Origin: DATDAW01 sp036525185
GTDB taxonomy: Bacteria > Verrucomicrobiota > Verrucomicrobiia > Chthoniobacterales > DASVRZ01
Assembly: GCA_036525185.1 (NCBI GenBank)
Contig: DATDAW010000036.1
Span: forward strand, 8,512-72,511
Reading direction: 5' to 3'
Length of the DNA: 64,000 nucleotides
A program made the position numbers and the translations under genes. The first letter of the stretch is position 1; each line of letters opens with the position of its first letter. The notes beneath the pieces are model-generated. The model made no database searches and was not told where the DNA came from. It worked only from the letters and a program-made list of their open reading frames with translations. Positions 26,379 to 35,446 of this stretch are shown here, one piece after another.

Positions 26379-27503
26379 ATGACAAGGCTAATTTTTCTTC
26401 TGGCAGCCGCCTCACTGGCCGGGCTGCCGCTCAGTTTCACCCCCGCGAAAGCCGATCCAGCGACTGAACCATCCGTTATGGCCGTGTCCAAGGCGATGCC
26501 CGCCGTGGTCAACATTAACACCGAGCGCACCATCCGCCGGGCGGAGCATGATCCGATGGACGAGCTTTACGAGCAATTCTTCGGCGAGACCATGCGTCCG
26601 CCGCGGCGTATCGCGCAAAAAGTGCAGAGCCTTGGGTCGGGTTTCATCATTGATCGCAGCGGTTATATCGTTACCAATGAACACGTCGTCGAACGTGCCG
26701 CTGATCTTAAAATTCAGGTTACGACGAGCGACGGCGCCACTTACACGGCCAAATACATCACCGGCGACAAAGATGTCGACCTCGCCTTGATCAAAATAGA
26801 GCCCAAAGGAAGGCTCCCTTTCATCAGCATCGACGATTTGTCGCCCAATTTGCTCGGTCAGACCGTTCTCGTTCTGGGAAATCCGCTCGGATACGGCAGC
26901 TCGGTGGCTCGCGGCATCCTTAGCGCGAATGACCGGACAGTTACCGTGGATGATGTTGAATACAAGCAACTTGTGCAAACCGACGCCGCGATCAATCCCG
27001 GGAATAGTGGCGGCCCGCTAATCGATATTGACGGCAGATTGATCGGAGTCAGTTCCGTCAAAATGGCTTACAGTCCGCAAGGCGTTCCCACCCAGGGCAT
27101 TGGTTTCGCCATCGCCGGGAAAACGGTTCGCGAAATCGTCAACGGGTTTCTCAAGCAAGGCGCGAAGCCCGAAGAGATCGTCGACGATCCTGTTAAGAAA
27201 TTTTTCGGTATGGAAGTGCAGGATCTGACCGAGGACCTGGCCAACACGCTTGGGTACGCCCCCGGGTTCGGTGCCCTTGTTTCCGGCGTTGATGGCAGCA
27301 GTTCCGCGGCCCGGGCAGGTGTCCGACGCGGATTGGTTATTTACAGTGTCGGTGAATTTGACATTCGGGGGACTGACGATTTAAAAAAGCTCCTCTCCCC
27401 AGTCCGGCCCGGTGACCGAGTGGATTTCGGAATCGGCGTCGTGTCGCGCCGCGGGGGACTCTACGCGCGAAATGTGCAGACGGTGAGTCTTACTGCGCGC
27501 TGA
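26379..27503 (+). CDS. periplasmic HtrA/Deg-type serine protease with one PDZ domain
   Basis: 374 residues with a signal peptide ending about residue 25 (ending PAKADPA). The trypsin-like triad is complete: His in TNEHVVERA, Asp in KDVDLALIKIE, Ser in NPGNSGGPLID. One C-terminal PDZ domain follows (VSGVDGSSSAARAGVRRGLVIYSV). The family degrades or refolds damaged envelope proteins. The single PDZ and size resemble DegS/HhoA-type proteins rather than two-PDZ DegP. A membrane anchor instead of a cleaved signal is possible. Confidence 0.92.
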   Translation: MTRLIFLLAAASLAGLPLSFTPAKADPATEPSVMAVSKAMPAVVNINTERTIRRAEHDPMDELYEQFFGETMRPPRRIAQKVQSLGSGFIIDRSGYIVTNEHVVERAADLKIQVTTSDGATYTAKYITGDKDVDLALIKIEPKGRLPFISIDDLSPNLLGQTVLVLGNPLGYGSSVARGILSANDRTVTVDDVEYKQLVQTDAAINPGNSGGPLIDIDGRLIGVSSVKMAYSPQGVPTQGIGFAIAGKTVREIVNGFLKQGAKPEEIVDDPVKKFFGMEVQDLTEDLANTLGYAPGFGALVSGVDGSSSAARAGVRRGLVIYSVGEFDIRGTDDLKKLLSPVRPGDRVDFGIGVVSRRGGLYARNVQTVSLTAR

Positions 27504-27521
27504 GAAAACTCCCAAGACAGA

Positions 27522-28457
27522 ATGATTAAAGTAGAAAATCTGACCAAAAAGTATGCGGGCCGCACCGCCGTGGACAATATCTCGTTCGAGGTGGGCAAAG
27601 GTGAAATCGTCGGTTTTCTGGGTCCGAATGGGGCTGGCAAGAGCACGACGATGAAGATTCTTGCCTCGTATCTTCCTGCCACCTCTGGGACTGCCTGGAT
27701 TGGCGAGCACAATGTCTTTAGCGACTCTATCAAAGCCCGCAGTCACATCGGTTATATGCCGGAGAACGTTCCGCTCTACACGGATATGCGCGTCAACGAG
27801 TACCTGAGATACCGGGGCTCGCTCAAGGGGGTCGGTGGCCGTCGTTTGAAGGAGCGCGTCGCAGAAGTCAAAGAACTCACCAACCTCAATGACGTCGAAA
27901 ACCGCATCATCGGCGCTCTTTCGAAGGGATACCGCCAGCGTGTCGGTCTTGCGGAAGCCATGATTCACGAGCCGGACCTCCTCATCCTGGATGAACCCAC
28001 CATTGGTCTCGATCCCAACCAAATCCGACAGGTTCGCGAACTCATCCGGAATCTTGGAAAACAGCACACCATTCTGCTTTCCACGCATATCTTGAGCGAA
28101 GTGGAAATGACGTGCAGCCGGGTCATCATTATTAATAAAGGCAAAATCGAAGCTTCCGACACGCCGGAAAACCTCGTGGCCCACATGCGCACGGCGGGCG
28201 GTGTTAAACTGGAAGCCAAAACCGGTTCCGACGATGGCGTCTCGCAACTGAAAGCGATCCCGGGGGTCAAAGAGGTGGTTGTTGAACCCGATGGTGACTG
28301 GAAGACGTTCCAGCTCCGCCTCGAAGCGCATGCCGATGCCCGCGAGGCCATCTTCGGACTGGCTGTGGATCGCCGCTGGACGATTCGTGAATTGGCCCGC
28401 CAAAAAGGCACTCTCGAGGACGTCTTCGTTGAGCTAACACATTCGGATCATGCGTAA
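27522..28457 (+). CDS. ABC exporter ATP-binding protein, GldA-like
   Basis: 311 residues. Walker A GPNGAGKSTT, the signature in LSKGYRQRVGLAEAMIHEPDLLI, Walker B LILDEPTIGLDP and the H-loop STHILSEVE are all intact. The C-terminal extension (after residue 220) is typical of ABC-2 exporters such as GldA. With the next two or three genes it forms a GldA-GldF-GldG-like set. In Bacteroidota these proteins serve gliding, but the set is widespread in non-gliding Verrucomicrobiota and its cargo is unknown. Starts 18 bases after the protease gene. Confidence 0.9.
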   Translation: MIKVENLTKKYAGRTAVDNISFEVGKGEIVGFLGPNGAGKSTTMKILASYLPATSGTAWIGEHNVFSDSIKARSHIGYMPENVPLYTDMRVNEYLRYRGSLKGVGGRRLKERVAEVKELTNLNDVENRIIGALSKGYRQRVGLAEAMIHEPDLLILDEPTIGLDPNQIRQVRELIRNLGKQHTILLSTHILSEVEMTCSRVIIINKGKIEASDTPENLVAHMRTAGGVKLEAKTGSDDGVSQLKAIPGVKEVVVEPDGDWKTFQLRLEAHADAREAIFGLAVDRRWTIRELARQKGTLEDVFVELTHSDHA

Positions 28458-28543
28458 TGGGGGGCGCCGCCTCATCCCGTGTCCGTTTTCTTAACGAACG
28501 AAAACATGGCGCTGCCTGTATTAACACCTCGCTCTATTTTTAG

Positions 28544-29296
28544 ATGAAATTCCTAACTCTCTGGAATCGCGAAGTCGCATCCTTTTTTCAATCGTCGATC
28601 GCCTATGTGGTGATGTTTTTCTTCCTGATCGCCGTCGGCTGGAATTTTCAGATGGTCGTTACGCTGATCAATATGCAGCCCACGGAAATAACCGTTTCCC
28701 AGGGCTTTTTTGGGACCATTTTCTTCTGGCTTCCATTTCTACTAATCTTCCCTCTGATCACGATGCGCCTGTTTTCCGAGGAGTTTAAGATGGGCACCAT
28801 CGAGACCCTGATGACCGCGCCCATTTCCGACTGGCAGGTCGTTCTCTCAAAGTTTTTCGGAGCGCTTACCTTCTATATTATGCTGTGGCTTCCGACACTT
28901 ATCTACTTCGTTGTCTTCCGGTGGATCACCAAATCAGACGCCGCGTACTCGCCGGGTTCGCTTATCGGCGGCTACTCGATGATTCTGTTGCTGGGTATGT
29001 TCTATATCGCGGTCGGCTGCTTTGCATCGGTGCTAACCAACAACCAGATTATCGCTGCCGTCGTCTCCTGTGTCACGATTCTCCTCCTGTTTTTTGCGGG
29101 GATCGCCGGGGGCTTTGCTCTCGATGTGAATCAGAATCTTCGTAACCTCGTCGACTATTTCTCGGCCATCGATCACATGACGACTTTCGCCAGAGGCATC
29201 ATCGACTCGCGCCCGATCGTTTTTTATCTTTCGATGACAGTGCTTTTCCTGACGCTAACGCATCACTTCTTCCAGCGCCGCAAATGGAAGTCCTGA
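28544..29296 (+). CDS. ABC-2 type membrane permease, GldF-like
   Basis: 250 residues with six predicted helices and the ABC-2 permease layout. FSEEFKMGTIETLMTAPISDWQVVLSKF is the diagnostic cytoplasmic coupling segment. AIDHMTTFARGIIDSR near the end is also characteristic of GldF-type permeases. Partner of the ATPase just upstream. The 86-base gap between them has no recognised feature. Confidence 0.9.
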   Translation: MKFLTLWNREVASFFQSSIAYVVMFFFLIAVGWNFQMVVTLINMQPTEITVSQGFFGTIFFWLPFLLIFPLITMRLFSEEFKMGTIETLMTAPISDWQVVLSKFFGALTFYIMLWLPTLIYFVVFRWITKSDAAYSPGSLIGGYSMILLLGMFYIAVGCFASVLTNNQIIAAVVSCVTILLLFFAGIAGGFALDVNQNLRNLVDYFSAIDHMTTFARGIIDSRPIVFYLSMTVLFLTLTHHFFQRRKWKS

Positions 29297-29318
29297 TCTC
29301 TGTCTAATTTTTCTTCCT

Positions 29319-30839
29319 ATGTCCGACTCTGTGATCGAGCGTGAGCCCAAAGACGAAGAGAAGACGCCCCGCGTTTTCAAAATCAAGCGTTTCCAGATCG
29401 GTCTGAATGTATTGCTTCAGATTCTTCTGGGAATCGCCATTTTTGGAATGGTGAACTACCTCGCGTTCAACCATTTCCGCAGATGGGATCTTTCCCGGTC
29501 GAAGAAAAGCGAGATTTCTGAGCAGACAAGGAAAGTCATTGGCCAGCTGCAGGACAAACTCAAAATCGTTGTCATGGTCCCTTCTCAGGTCCCAGTTCTC
29601 GATGATATCAAGGACCTCATTTCCGAGTACCAGGTTCAGGCCAAAAAAGAGGACAAAAAGGTCGACGTTGAAACGGTGAATCCCTATCAAAATCTCAACC
29701 GCGCCAAGGAGCTCCAGCAACGCTACAAATTTGGAACTCAGGAAGCGGTTGTTATATTGGATTATCAGAGCCGAACAAAATTCGTAAACGTGATGGACAT
29801 GGTCGAGATGTCGACGCCATCGGACCCGATGACACAGCCGGAGGTCACGGGATTCAAAGGCGAGGAGGCGATCACACAGGCTCTTCTTGAAGTCATTGAG
29901 CCCAACCAAAATAGACTCTACTTTGTAACCGGTCTCGGAGGACAGGATTTCGTCGGCGCCCCCTATAACCGGACAATCATGGAGTATTTCAAGCGCCAGA
30001 ATCTGGCAGCGGAATCGCTCAATCTTTTGAACGTTGAATCCATCCCCGCCGACGCCAGGGCCGTCTTTATTACGTCTCCCAAATATGATCCAACGGACCG
30101 GGCGATCGGTTTGCTCAAGGATTATTGGAAGAGGAAGGGCCATGTTTTCGTGATACTCGATCCCAATTCGAACACGCCAAAACTGGAAGCATGGCTCGGT
30201 GAAGCCGGGCTCAAGATTCGCAATGATCGCGTCAAAAAAACGGAAAGCCTCGGCGGCGGCCTGACCGGCGTTTACAAACAGGTGGTTGCCGATTTTCAGC
30301 CTGGGCATCCCATCACCAAGGATCTTGCCGGAGCGCAAACGATCTTTGACGGCGCGACTCAAACCATCGAAATCGATCAGACCAAAGCCCAGGCATTCCA
30401 GCTGAAAGCTCAGCCGCTCATCCAGGCTGCCCAAGGGTTCTGGGGTGAAGTGGACTATGGCGGCCCGGAGGATCAGCCCATCCAATATGACGCGGGCCGG
30501 GACCATGGCGCGCCGCTGATTCTAGCAGTCGCAGTGGAACAGGGTGCTGTCGGCGACGAACGGGTGAAAGTGGACTCCGCCCGCCTCGTTTGCGTCGCCA
30601 ATGGCGATTTCCTCATCGACCAATACATCAGCCAGCCCAATCTCGACTTCACGCTGGCCGCTACTAACTGGCTCGCAAATCGCGCGGAGTTGATTGCCAT
30701 TCCTCCGAAGCAAAAAGAGAACTTCCGGCTTGGTCTCCTTGAGGATCAGTTGCGCCAGATTAGCTGGGCAGTGTTGATCATCATCCCGGCTATCGTTGCC
30801 ACTATCGGCATCGGCGTGCGCCTCGCTCGCCGCCGTTAA
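29319..30839 (+). CDS. GldG-like ABC-associated extracytoplasmic protein
   Basis: 506 residues: one helix near the N-terminus (GLNVLLQILLGIAIFGMVNYLAF), a large extracytoplasmic region and a C-terminal helix (AVLIIIPAIVATIGIGVRLARRR). The block RRWDLSRSKKSEISEQT followed by KIVVMVPSQ matches the Gldg-ABC family (DUF7088 plus ABC-type uncharacterised transport region). GLGGQDFVGAP and FITSPKYDPTDRAIGLLKDYWKRKGHVFV resemble the glutamine-amidotransferase-like fold of these proteins. It presumably forms the periplasmic part of the exporter. Confidence 0.83.
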   Translation: MSDSVIEREPKDEEKTPRVFKIKRFQIGLNVLLQILLGIAIFGMVNYLAFNHFRRWDLSRSKKSEISEQTRKVIGQLQDKLKIVVMVPSQVPVLDDIKDLISEYQVQAKKEDKKVDVETVNPYQNLNRAKELQQRYKFGTQEAVVILDYQSRTKFVNVMDMVEMSTPSDPMTQPEVTGFKGEEAITQALLEVIEPNQNRLYFVTGLGGQDFVGAPYNRTIMEYFKRQNLAAESLNLLNVESIPADARAVFITSPKYDPTDRAIGLLKDYWKRKGHVFVILDPNSNTPKLEAWLGEAGLKIRNDRVKKTESLGGGLTGVYKQVVADFQPGHPITKDLAGAQTIFDGATQTIEIDQTKAQAFQLKAQPLIQAAQGFWGEVDYGGPEDQPIQYDAGRDHGAPLILAVAVEQGAVGDERVKVDSARLVCVANGDFLIDQYISQPNLDFTLAATNWLANRAELIAIPPKQKENFRLGLLEDQLRQISWAVLIIIPAIVATIGIGVRLARRR

Positions 30840-30851
30840 TCGCATGTACTC

Positions 30852-32666
30852 ATGAAACTTCGTTCCACGATTATCTTGCTGACCGTCGCCGCGGTTCTGG
30901 CCGCGTTTATCTTTTTCTTTGAAAAGAAGCAGCCAACATCGCGTGATATCACCGAACGTGAAAAGACGCTCGTCAAGTTCGACGAAACAAAGATTACCGG
31001 CATCGACATCGCCAACGGGGACACGGCAATCCAACTCAGGAAGGAAGGCGATGCGTGGAGGCTGACCAGCCCGGTCAGCGATCGCGCCGATGCCGGGATC
31101 GTCTCGCAGCTTCTCCACTCGGCGGCCAGTATCGAGAAGTCTGGCGTCGTCGAAGATCTCGGCGAGGGTGGCAAGCTCAAGGACTCGCTGAAAGGCTTCG
31201 GCGTCCAACAGGCCAAGGTCCGACTCAAGTTGACAGGCGACGGGGCTCCCGAAGAAATCCAACTCGGCAAGGACACAGCATTTGACCGGAAAATATACGC
31301 GCGAGTAGGGAAAGAAGAATCGGTCGCCGTAATTAACAATGATGTCCGAAATCTGATCACGCGCGGGGTTGATGATTTTCGCGACCGCAAACTCACACCC
31401 TTCGAAAGTAGCACCGTCACTGGATTGAAGATTAGAACGAAATCGGGAGGTATCGATTTGGTCCAGGTGGACAATCAATGGAATCTCAACGCTCCCATCA
31501 AGGCCCGTGCTGACGAAGGAAAAGCGCTGGACTTGATATCCAAAGCAAACAACGCCCGCATCGAGGAATTTGTCACCCAGGACGAGGGCAACCTTGGCAG
31601 GTTTGGCCTTGCCGAGCCTTCTGGCACCCTCATAATTCAAAGCAAAGACTCGGACGAGGATATCGAAATTCAGATCGGAGCTGCGACGGAAAAGGACAAG
31701 GAAAAACTTTACGCCCGCGTTCCGGGGCGGGCATCGGTCTACGTTGTCAATCGATCCATTGCGGATGTTCTCAACGCCAAACCCAACGACCTGCGCGACC
31801 GCAAACTTGCACGCATAAACCCGGATCTGGTTGACCGGCTGACCATCGAAAAGAGCGGCCAGCCAAAAGTGGTCCTGGCCCGTCAAGAAGATAGCTGGAA
31901 GTTCATCGAACCCGGATCTGATCGTGCGAACGCTAACGAGGTCAATCGTCTCATCGACATTCTAACTAATACGGAGACCACTGGTTTTATCGCCGATACA
32001 GCTTCTGACCTTCCCAAATACGGACTGGATCAACCGGTGCTGACAGTTCGTTTCAGCAGTTATTCCAGTGAGACCACCGCTGAAGCTCCGAAAGGGGAAA
32101 CTCCCGTTGCCAGTATTCAGTTCGGGAAAACTGAAGGTGACAAACTCTATGCCCGTGTCGCCGAGGAACCCTTCATCGTTTCGGTCCTCCCAGGCATCCT
32201 TGGCAATCTTCCTTCCTCGCCTGCGGCGTTTAGATCCTTGGAAGTGCTGAATATTGATCCAGGGACAATTACCGAAATCGTTTTTCAATCTCCCGGTGGC
32301 AAACCGCTTGTCGTAAAACGGGAGGCGGATAAATGGACGGCCGTCGGGTCTGCGTTGCCACCTAACCTGAACGGCGTGGCAGGGACTCTTGCTAAACTGC
32401 GTGCGGTAAAATGGGTGGGGACGCCTGAGAAAGACGCAGGCCTCGATCACGCACAAACGATTCAATTCAAGGCCGGAAGCGCGACCCGAAAGCTTTTGCT
32501 AGGGAACCCGGACGCAGAGGGAAATACCTATGCCAAAATCGACGGCGCGGACGGTATTTTTCTCGTCAATGCAGCTGCGACGCAGTTGCTAACTCCAGGT
32601 CAGCGACCTTCCGCGGCGCCCACTCCCGTGCCTTCGCCATCCGGAGTACCGCCGCAAAAGTCTTAA
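30852..32666 (+). CDS. DUF4340 repeat protein linked to the Gld-like exporter
   Basis: 604 residues: an N-terminal membrane anchor (TIILLTVAAVLAAFIFFFEKK) and three or more DUF4340 repeats. Repeat landmarks are the recurring GDAWRLTSPVSDRAD / DNQWNLNAPIKARADE / EDSWKFIEPGSDRANAN segments with intervening LYARV...V blocks (KIYARVGKEESVAVI, KLYARVPGRASVYVV, KLYARVAEEPFIV). A Pro-rich tail ends the protein. Fourth gene of the exporter operon, 12 bases after the GldG-like gene. Its stop overlaps the rpoN stop on the other strand. The molecular role is unknown. Confidence 0.85.
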   Translation: MKLRSTIILLTVAAVLAAFIFFFEKKQPTSRDITEREKTLVKFDETKITGIDIANGDTAIQLRKEGDAWRLTSPVSDRADAGIVSQLLHSAASIEKSGVVEDLGEGGKLKDSLKGFGVQQAKVRLKLTGDGAPEEIQLGKDTAFDRKIYARVGKEESVAVINNDVRNLITRGVDDFRDRKLTPFESSTVTGLKIRTKSGGIDLVQVDNQWNLNAPIKARADEGKALDLISKANNARIEEFVTQDEGNLGRFGLAEPSGTLIIQSKDSDEDIEIQIGAATEKDKEKLYARVPGRASVYVVNRSIADVLNAKPNDLRDRKLARINPDLVDRLTIEKSGQPKVVLARQEDSWKFIEPGSDRANANEVNRLIDILTNTETTGFIADTASDLPKYGLDQPVLTVRFSSYSSETTAEAPKGETPVASIQFGKTEGDKLYARVAEEPFIVSVLPGILGNLPSSPAAFRSLEVLNIDPGTITEIVFQSPGGKPLVVKREADKWTAVGSALPPNLNGVAGTLAKLRAVKWVGTPEKDAGLDHAQTIQFKAGSATRKLLLGNPDAEGNTYAKIDGADGIFLVNAAATQLLTPGQRPSAAPTPVPSPSGVPPQKS

Positions 32667-34066
32667 TAGTGCTTCCGCATATTGCTAGGCAGGATGTTCA
32701 GCTCGCTGCGGTATTTCGCGACTGTTCGTCGGGCTATGGGAATGCCGCGTCCGGACAGGATTTCAACGATCTCTTTATCGCTAAGGGGGGAATGGACGTC
32801 CTCGTGTTTGACGAGATCGGCGATGGCGTCTTTCACGCTGGTGTTGCTCATGTTTTCGCCGTCGGCGGTTTGATAGCCGGGCGTGAAGAAGTATTTCATT
32901 TCGAATACTCCCTGGGGCGTGCTCATGTATTTTCCGGAAATAGCGCGACTGACTGTTGTCTCGTGGACGCCGACAATATTTGCGATTTGCACCATGGTCA
33001 GGGGCTTGAGGTGGGAGGGGCCATACTCGAGGAAATCGTGTTGATGCTTCACGATCTCGGTCGCGATATTGTGAATCGTTTGCTGCCGCTGATGGATGCT
33101 CTTGATAAGAAATTTCCCGCTTCGGATTTTGTCCCGGATGTAATCCTTGACATCGCTTCCATTATCGTCCTGTGACATCAGGTCTTTGTAAGTATTGCTA
33201 ATCCGCAAATGCGGGATTTGCTCGCCGTTCAGGGTGACGGTGTAGTCGCCTGCCACTTTTTCGACCGTAACGTCCGGCAATACATAATTATTCGGGTCTG
33301 GCGTAAAAACTTGTCCCGGTCGTGGATCGAGTGTTCCGATAAAGTTCGCATATTTCTGAACCTGTTCCGGAGTGATGCCGAGTTTGCGGGCGATTTCGGG
33401 GAAGCGCCGTTTTCCCAAGTCTGTTAGATGACATTCGACAATCCGATATTCCGGGCTTCCCTCCTTGCCGAGCCTGCGCAGTTGGATGAGCAGACAATCC
33501 CGCAAATCCACAGCGCCGACTCCTACCGGATGAAAGCTTTGCACCAGGTGCAGAATCCTCTGAAAACTCTCGATGCTAATACCTGTGTTACGGGACATTT
33601 CTTCAGGTGTCACCTGCAGAAATCCGATATCATCGATATTGCCGATGATGAGTTCGGCAGTCCGCCGGTCATCGGCATCCAAATCAAGGAGGGCCAATTG
33701 GTCGAGCAGGTGTTGTTGCAGCGTCTCCTGGTTGACGAGTGAATCGAAGAAAAACTGACGCCGTTCCTCTTCATCGGAGGTTCGGCCCGAGTAGGTGGTG
33801 CTTTGAGCCATGTAGTCGCGCCATTCCTCGTCGAGCTTTGCCAGGCGTTCGAACTCTTCTTTAAATTCATCGAGCTCGCGTTGCTTTTCCTCGATGCTCG
33901 GCTCGGTGATGTCTTCCTCAATGACGGGATTGGTCTGGATTTCCTGCTGGATGATGTTCCGCAGTTCGAGCATCGGTGCTTGTAAAATCGCGAGACTTTG
34001 CTGCAATTGCGGTGCGAGAACCTGCTGTAGCGAGAGATTCTGCGATTGATGCATTCCGGCGGCCAT
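32663..34066 (-). CDS. rpoN: RNA polymerase sigma-54 factor
   Basis: 467 residues. The Gln-rich region I activator-interaction helix is at the start (QNLSLQQVLAPQLQQSLAIL), an acidic region II follows, then the core-binding domain. The HTH for -12 recognition (TMVQIANIVGVHETTVSRAISGKYM) and the RpoN box ARRTVAKYR near the end, which reads the -24 element, are complete. The frame is open upstream to 34537 but ATG 34066 gives the standard start. A candidate -24/-12 promoter occurs in this window before the PEP-CTERM gene. Confidence 0.95.
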   Translation of the reverse strand: MAAGMHQSQNLSLQQVLAPQLQQSLAILQAPMLELRNIIQQEIQTNPVIEEDITEPSIEEKQRELDEFKEEFERLAKLDEEWRDYMAQSTTYSGRTSDEEERRQFFFDSLVNQETLQQHLLDQLALLDLDADDRRTAELIIGNIDDIGFLQVTPEEMSRNTGISIESFQRILHLVQSFHPVGVGAVDLRDCLLIQLRRLGKEGSPEYRIVECHLTDLGKRRFPEIARKLGITPEQVQKYANFIGTLDPRPGQVFTPDPNNYVLPDVTVEKVAGDYTVTLNGEQIPHLRISNTYKDLMSQDDNGSDVKDYIRDKIRSGKFLIKSIHQRQQTIHNIATEIVKHQHDFLEYGPSHLKPLTMVQIANIVGVHETTVSRAISGKYMSTPQGVFEMKYFFTPGYQTADGENMSNTSVKDAIADLVKHEDVHSPLSDKEIVEILSGRGIPIARRTVAKYRSELNILPSNMRKHY

Positions 34067-34250
34067 TGAAAAACAGCGTAACTGGGTATGCTTTTTGCTG
34101 CAAGAGTAAACCGCGGTTTGACTCCTGCCAACGCGCCGCCAGAGAAGGAAGCAAGCTGTGAGGTGTGGTCCCTCGCTCGTTTCTTGAAGGCTCGCACGTT
34201 GCAACGCCTGTCCTGCTTCCTGGAAACAGCCTTCGGTGCAGGGCGTCTGC

Positions 34251-35336
34251 TTATGCGCCTCGCAATGCCCGCTGCCGGAGCAGGTGATCGGCAAGCACGA
34301 GCCAGACCATGGCCTCGACCATCGGGACGGCGCGCGGGAGCACACACGGATCGTGACGGCCCCGTGCGGCCAGTTCCGTGTCTTCGCCCGTCGTCGTGAC
34401 GGTCTTTTGCGAACGGGTAATCGTTGCCGTGGGTTTGAAAGCGACACGGAAAAAAATGTCTTCTCCGTTCGTGATGCCGCCCTGGATGCCGCCGGAAAAA
34501 TTAGTTGTCGTCCGGATATGGCCACCGCGCACTTCAAAAGGGTCGTTATGCTCGGCGCCAGTTAAACGCGTTCCGGCGAAGCCGGAGCCAATTTCGAAGC
34601 CTTTGGTGGCGGGAAGACTGAGCATCGCCTTGGCCAGATCCGCTTCCAATTTGTCGAAGACCGGTTCGCCCAATCCGACTGGCACGCCGCGAACGACGCA
34701 TTCGACGGTGCCTCCGACGGAGTTACCATCTTTCCGCATTTGTTTGATGAGTGTAATCATCCCCTCGACGATCGCCGGGTCCGGACACCGCACGATATTC
34801 GCTTCAACGTCGGAAAACTGGACTGTTGCCGGATCGACATGCGCTTCGAGCTCGTAGATCGACTTTACGTAAGCAACGACTTCGAGCTCCGGAGCGACCG
34901 TGGCAAGAAATTTACGCGCAATGGCCGCCGCGGCGACGCGTCCGATGGTCTCCCGGGCCGAAGCCCTGCCGCCGCCCTGCCAGTTCCGGATGCCGTATTT
35001 CTGCTGGTAAGTGTAATCAGCGTGCGACGGACGATACGCCGTTTCCATTTCCGAATACGCTTCGGGCCGCGCATCCTGATTCATCACGACGACGGAAATG
35101 GGTGTCCCAAGAGTTTTTCCCTGAAAAACGCCTGACAATATCCGGCATTGATCCGCTTCTGCGCGGGGGGTGACGATTTCGCTTTGTCCGGGCCTCCGAC
35201 GATCGAGGTCCCGCTGAATGTCGGCTTCGCTAAGCTCGACGAGTGGCGGGCAGCCATCCACGACTACGCCCACACCACCGCCGTGCGATTCACCCCAGGT
35301 TGATATTCGAAAAAGTTGTCCAAACTGACTTGCCAT
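34251..35336 (-). CDS. aroC: chorismate synthase
   Basis: 361 residues. Converts 5-enolpyruvylshikimate 3-phosphate to chorismate with reduced FMN. Signature blocks: GESHGGGVGVVVDGCPP at the N-terminus, GRASARETIGRVAAAAIARKFL in the middle and RHDPCVLPRAVPMVEAM at the C-terminus. ATG 35336 gives the family-standard MASQFGQLFRISTWGESHG. It lies upstream of rpoN on the same strand with a 184-base gap in which no feature was recognised. Confidence 0.96.
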   Translation of the reverse strand: MASQFGQLFRISTWGESHGGGVGVVVDGCPPLVELSEADIQRDLDRRRPGQSEIVTPRAEADQCRILSGVFQGKTLGTPISVVVMNQDARPEAYSEMETAYRPSHADYTYQQKYGIRNWQGGGRASARETIGRVAAAAIARKFLATVAPELEVVAYVKSIYELEAHVDPATVQFSDVEANIVRCPDPAIVEGMITLIKQMRKDGNSVGGTVECVVRGVPVGLGEPVFDKLEADLAKAMLSLPATKGFEIGSGFAGTRLTGAEHNDPFEVRGGHIRTTTNFSGGIQGGITNGEDIFFRVAFKPTATITRSQKTVTTTGEDTELAARGRHDPCVLPRAVPMVEAMVWLVLADHLLRQRALRGA

Positions 35337-35446
35337 CTTGAGGTGTTCAACAAAGCAAACGGAACTGGCTCGCGCGAACGAAATCTGCGGACCGGACTCG
35401 CGGGAGTTTTTTGACTTCTTAGTCGAAAAGACCAAACGTGTCGGTA

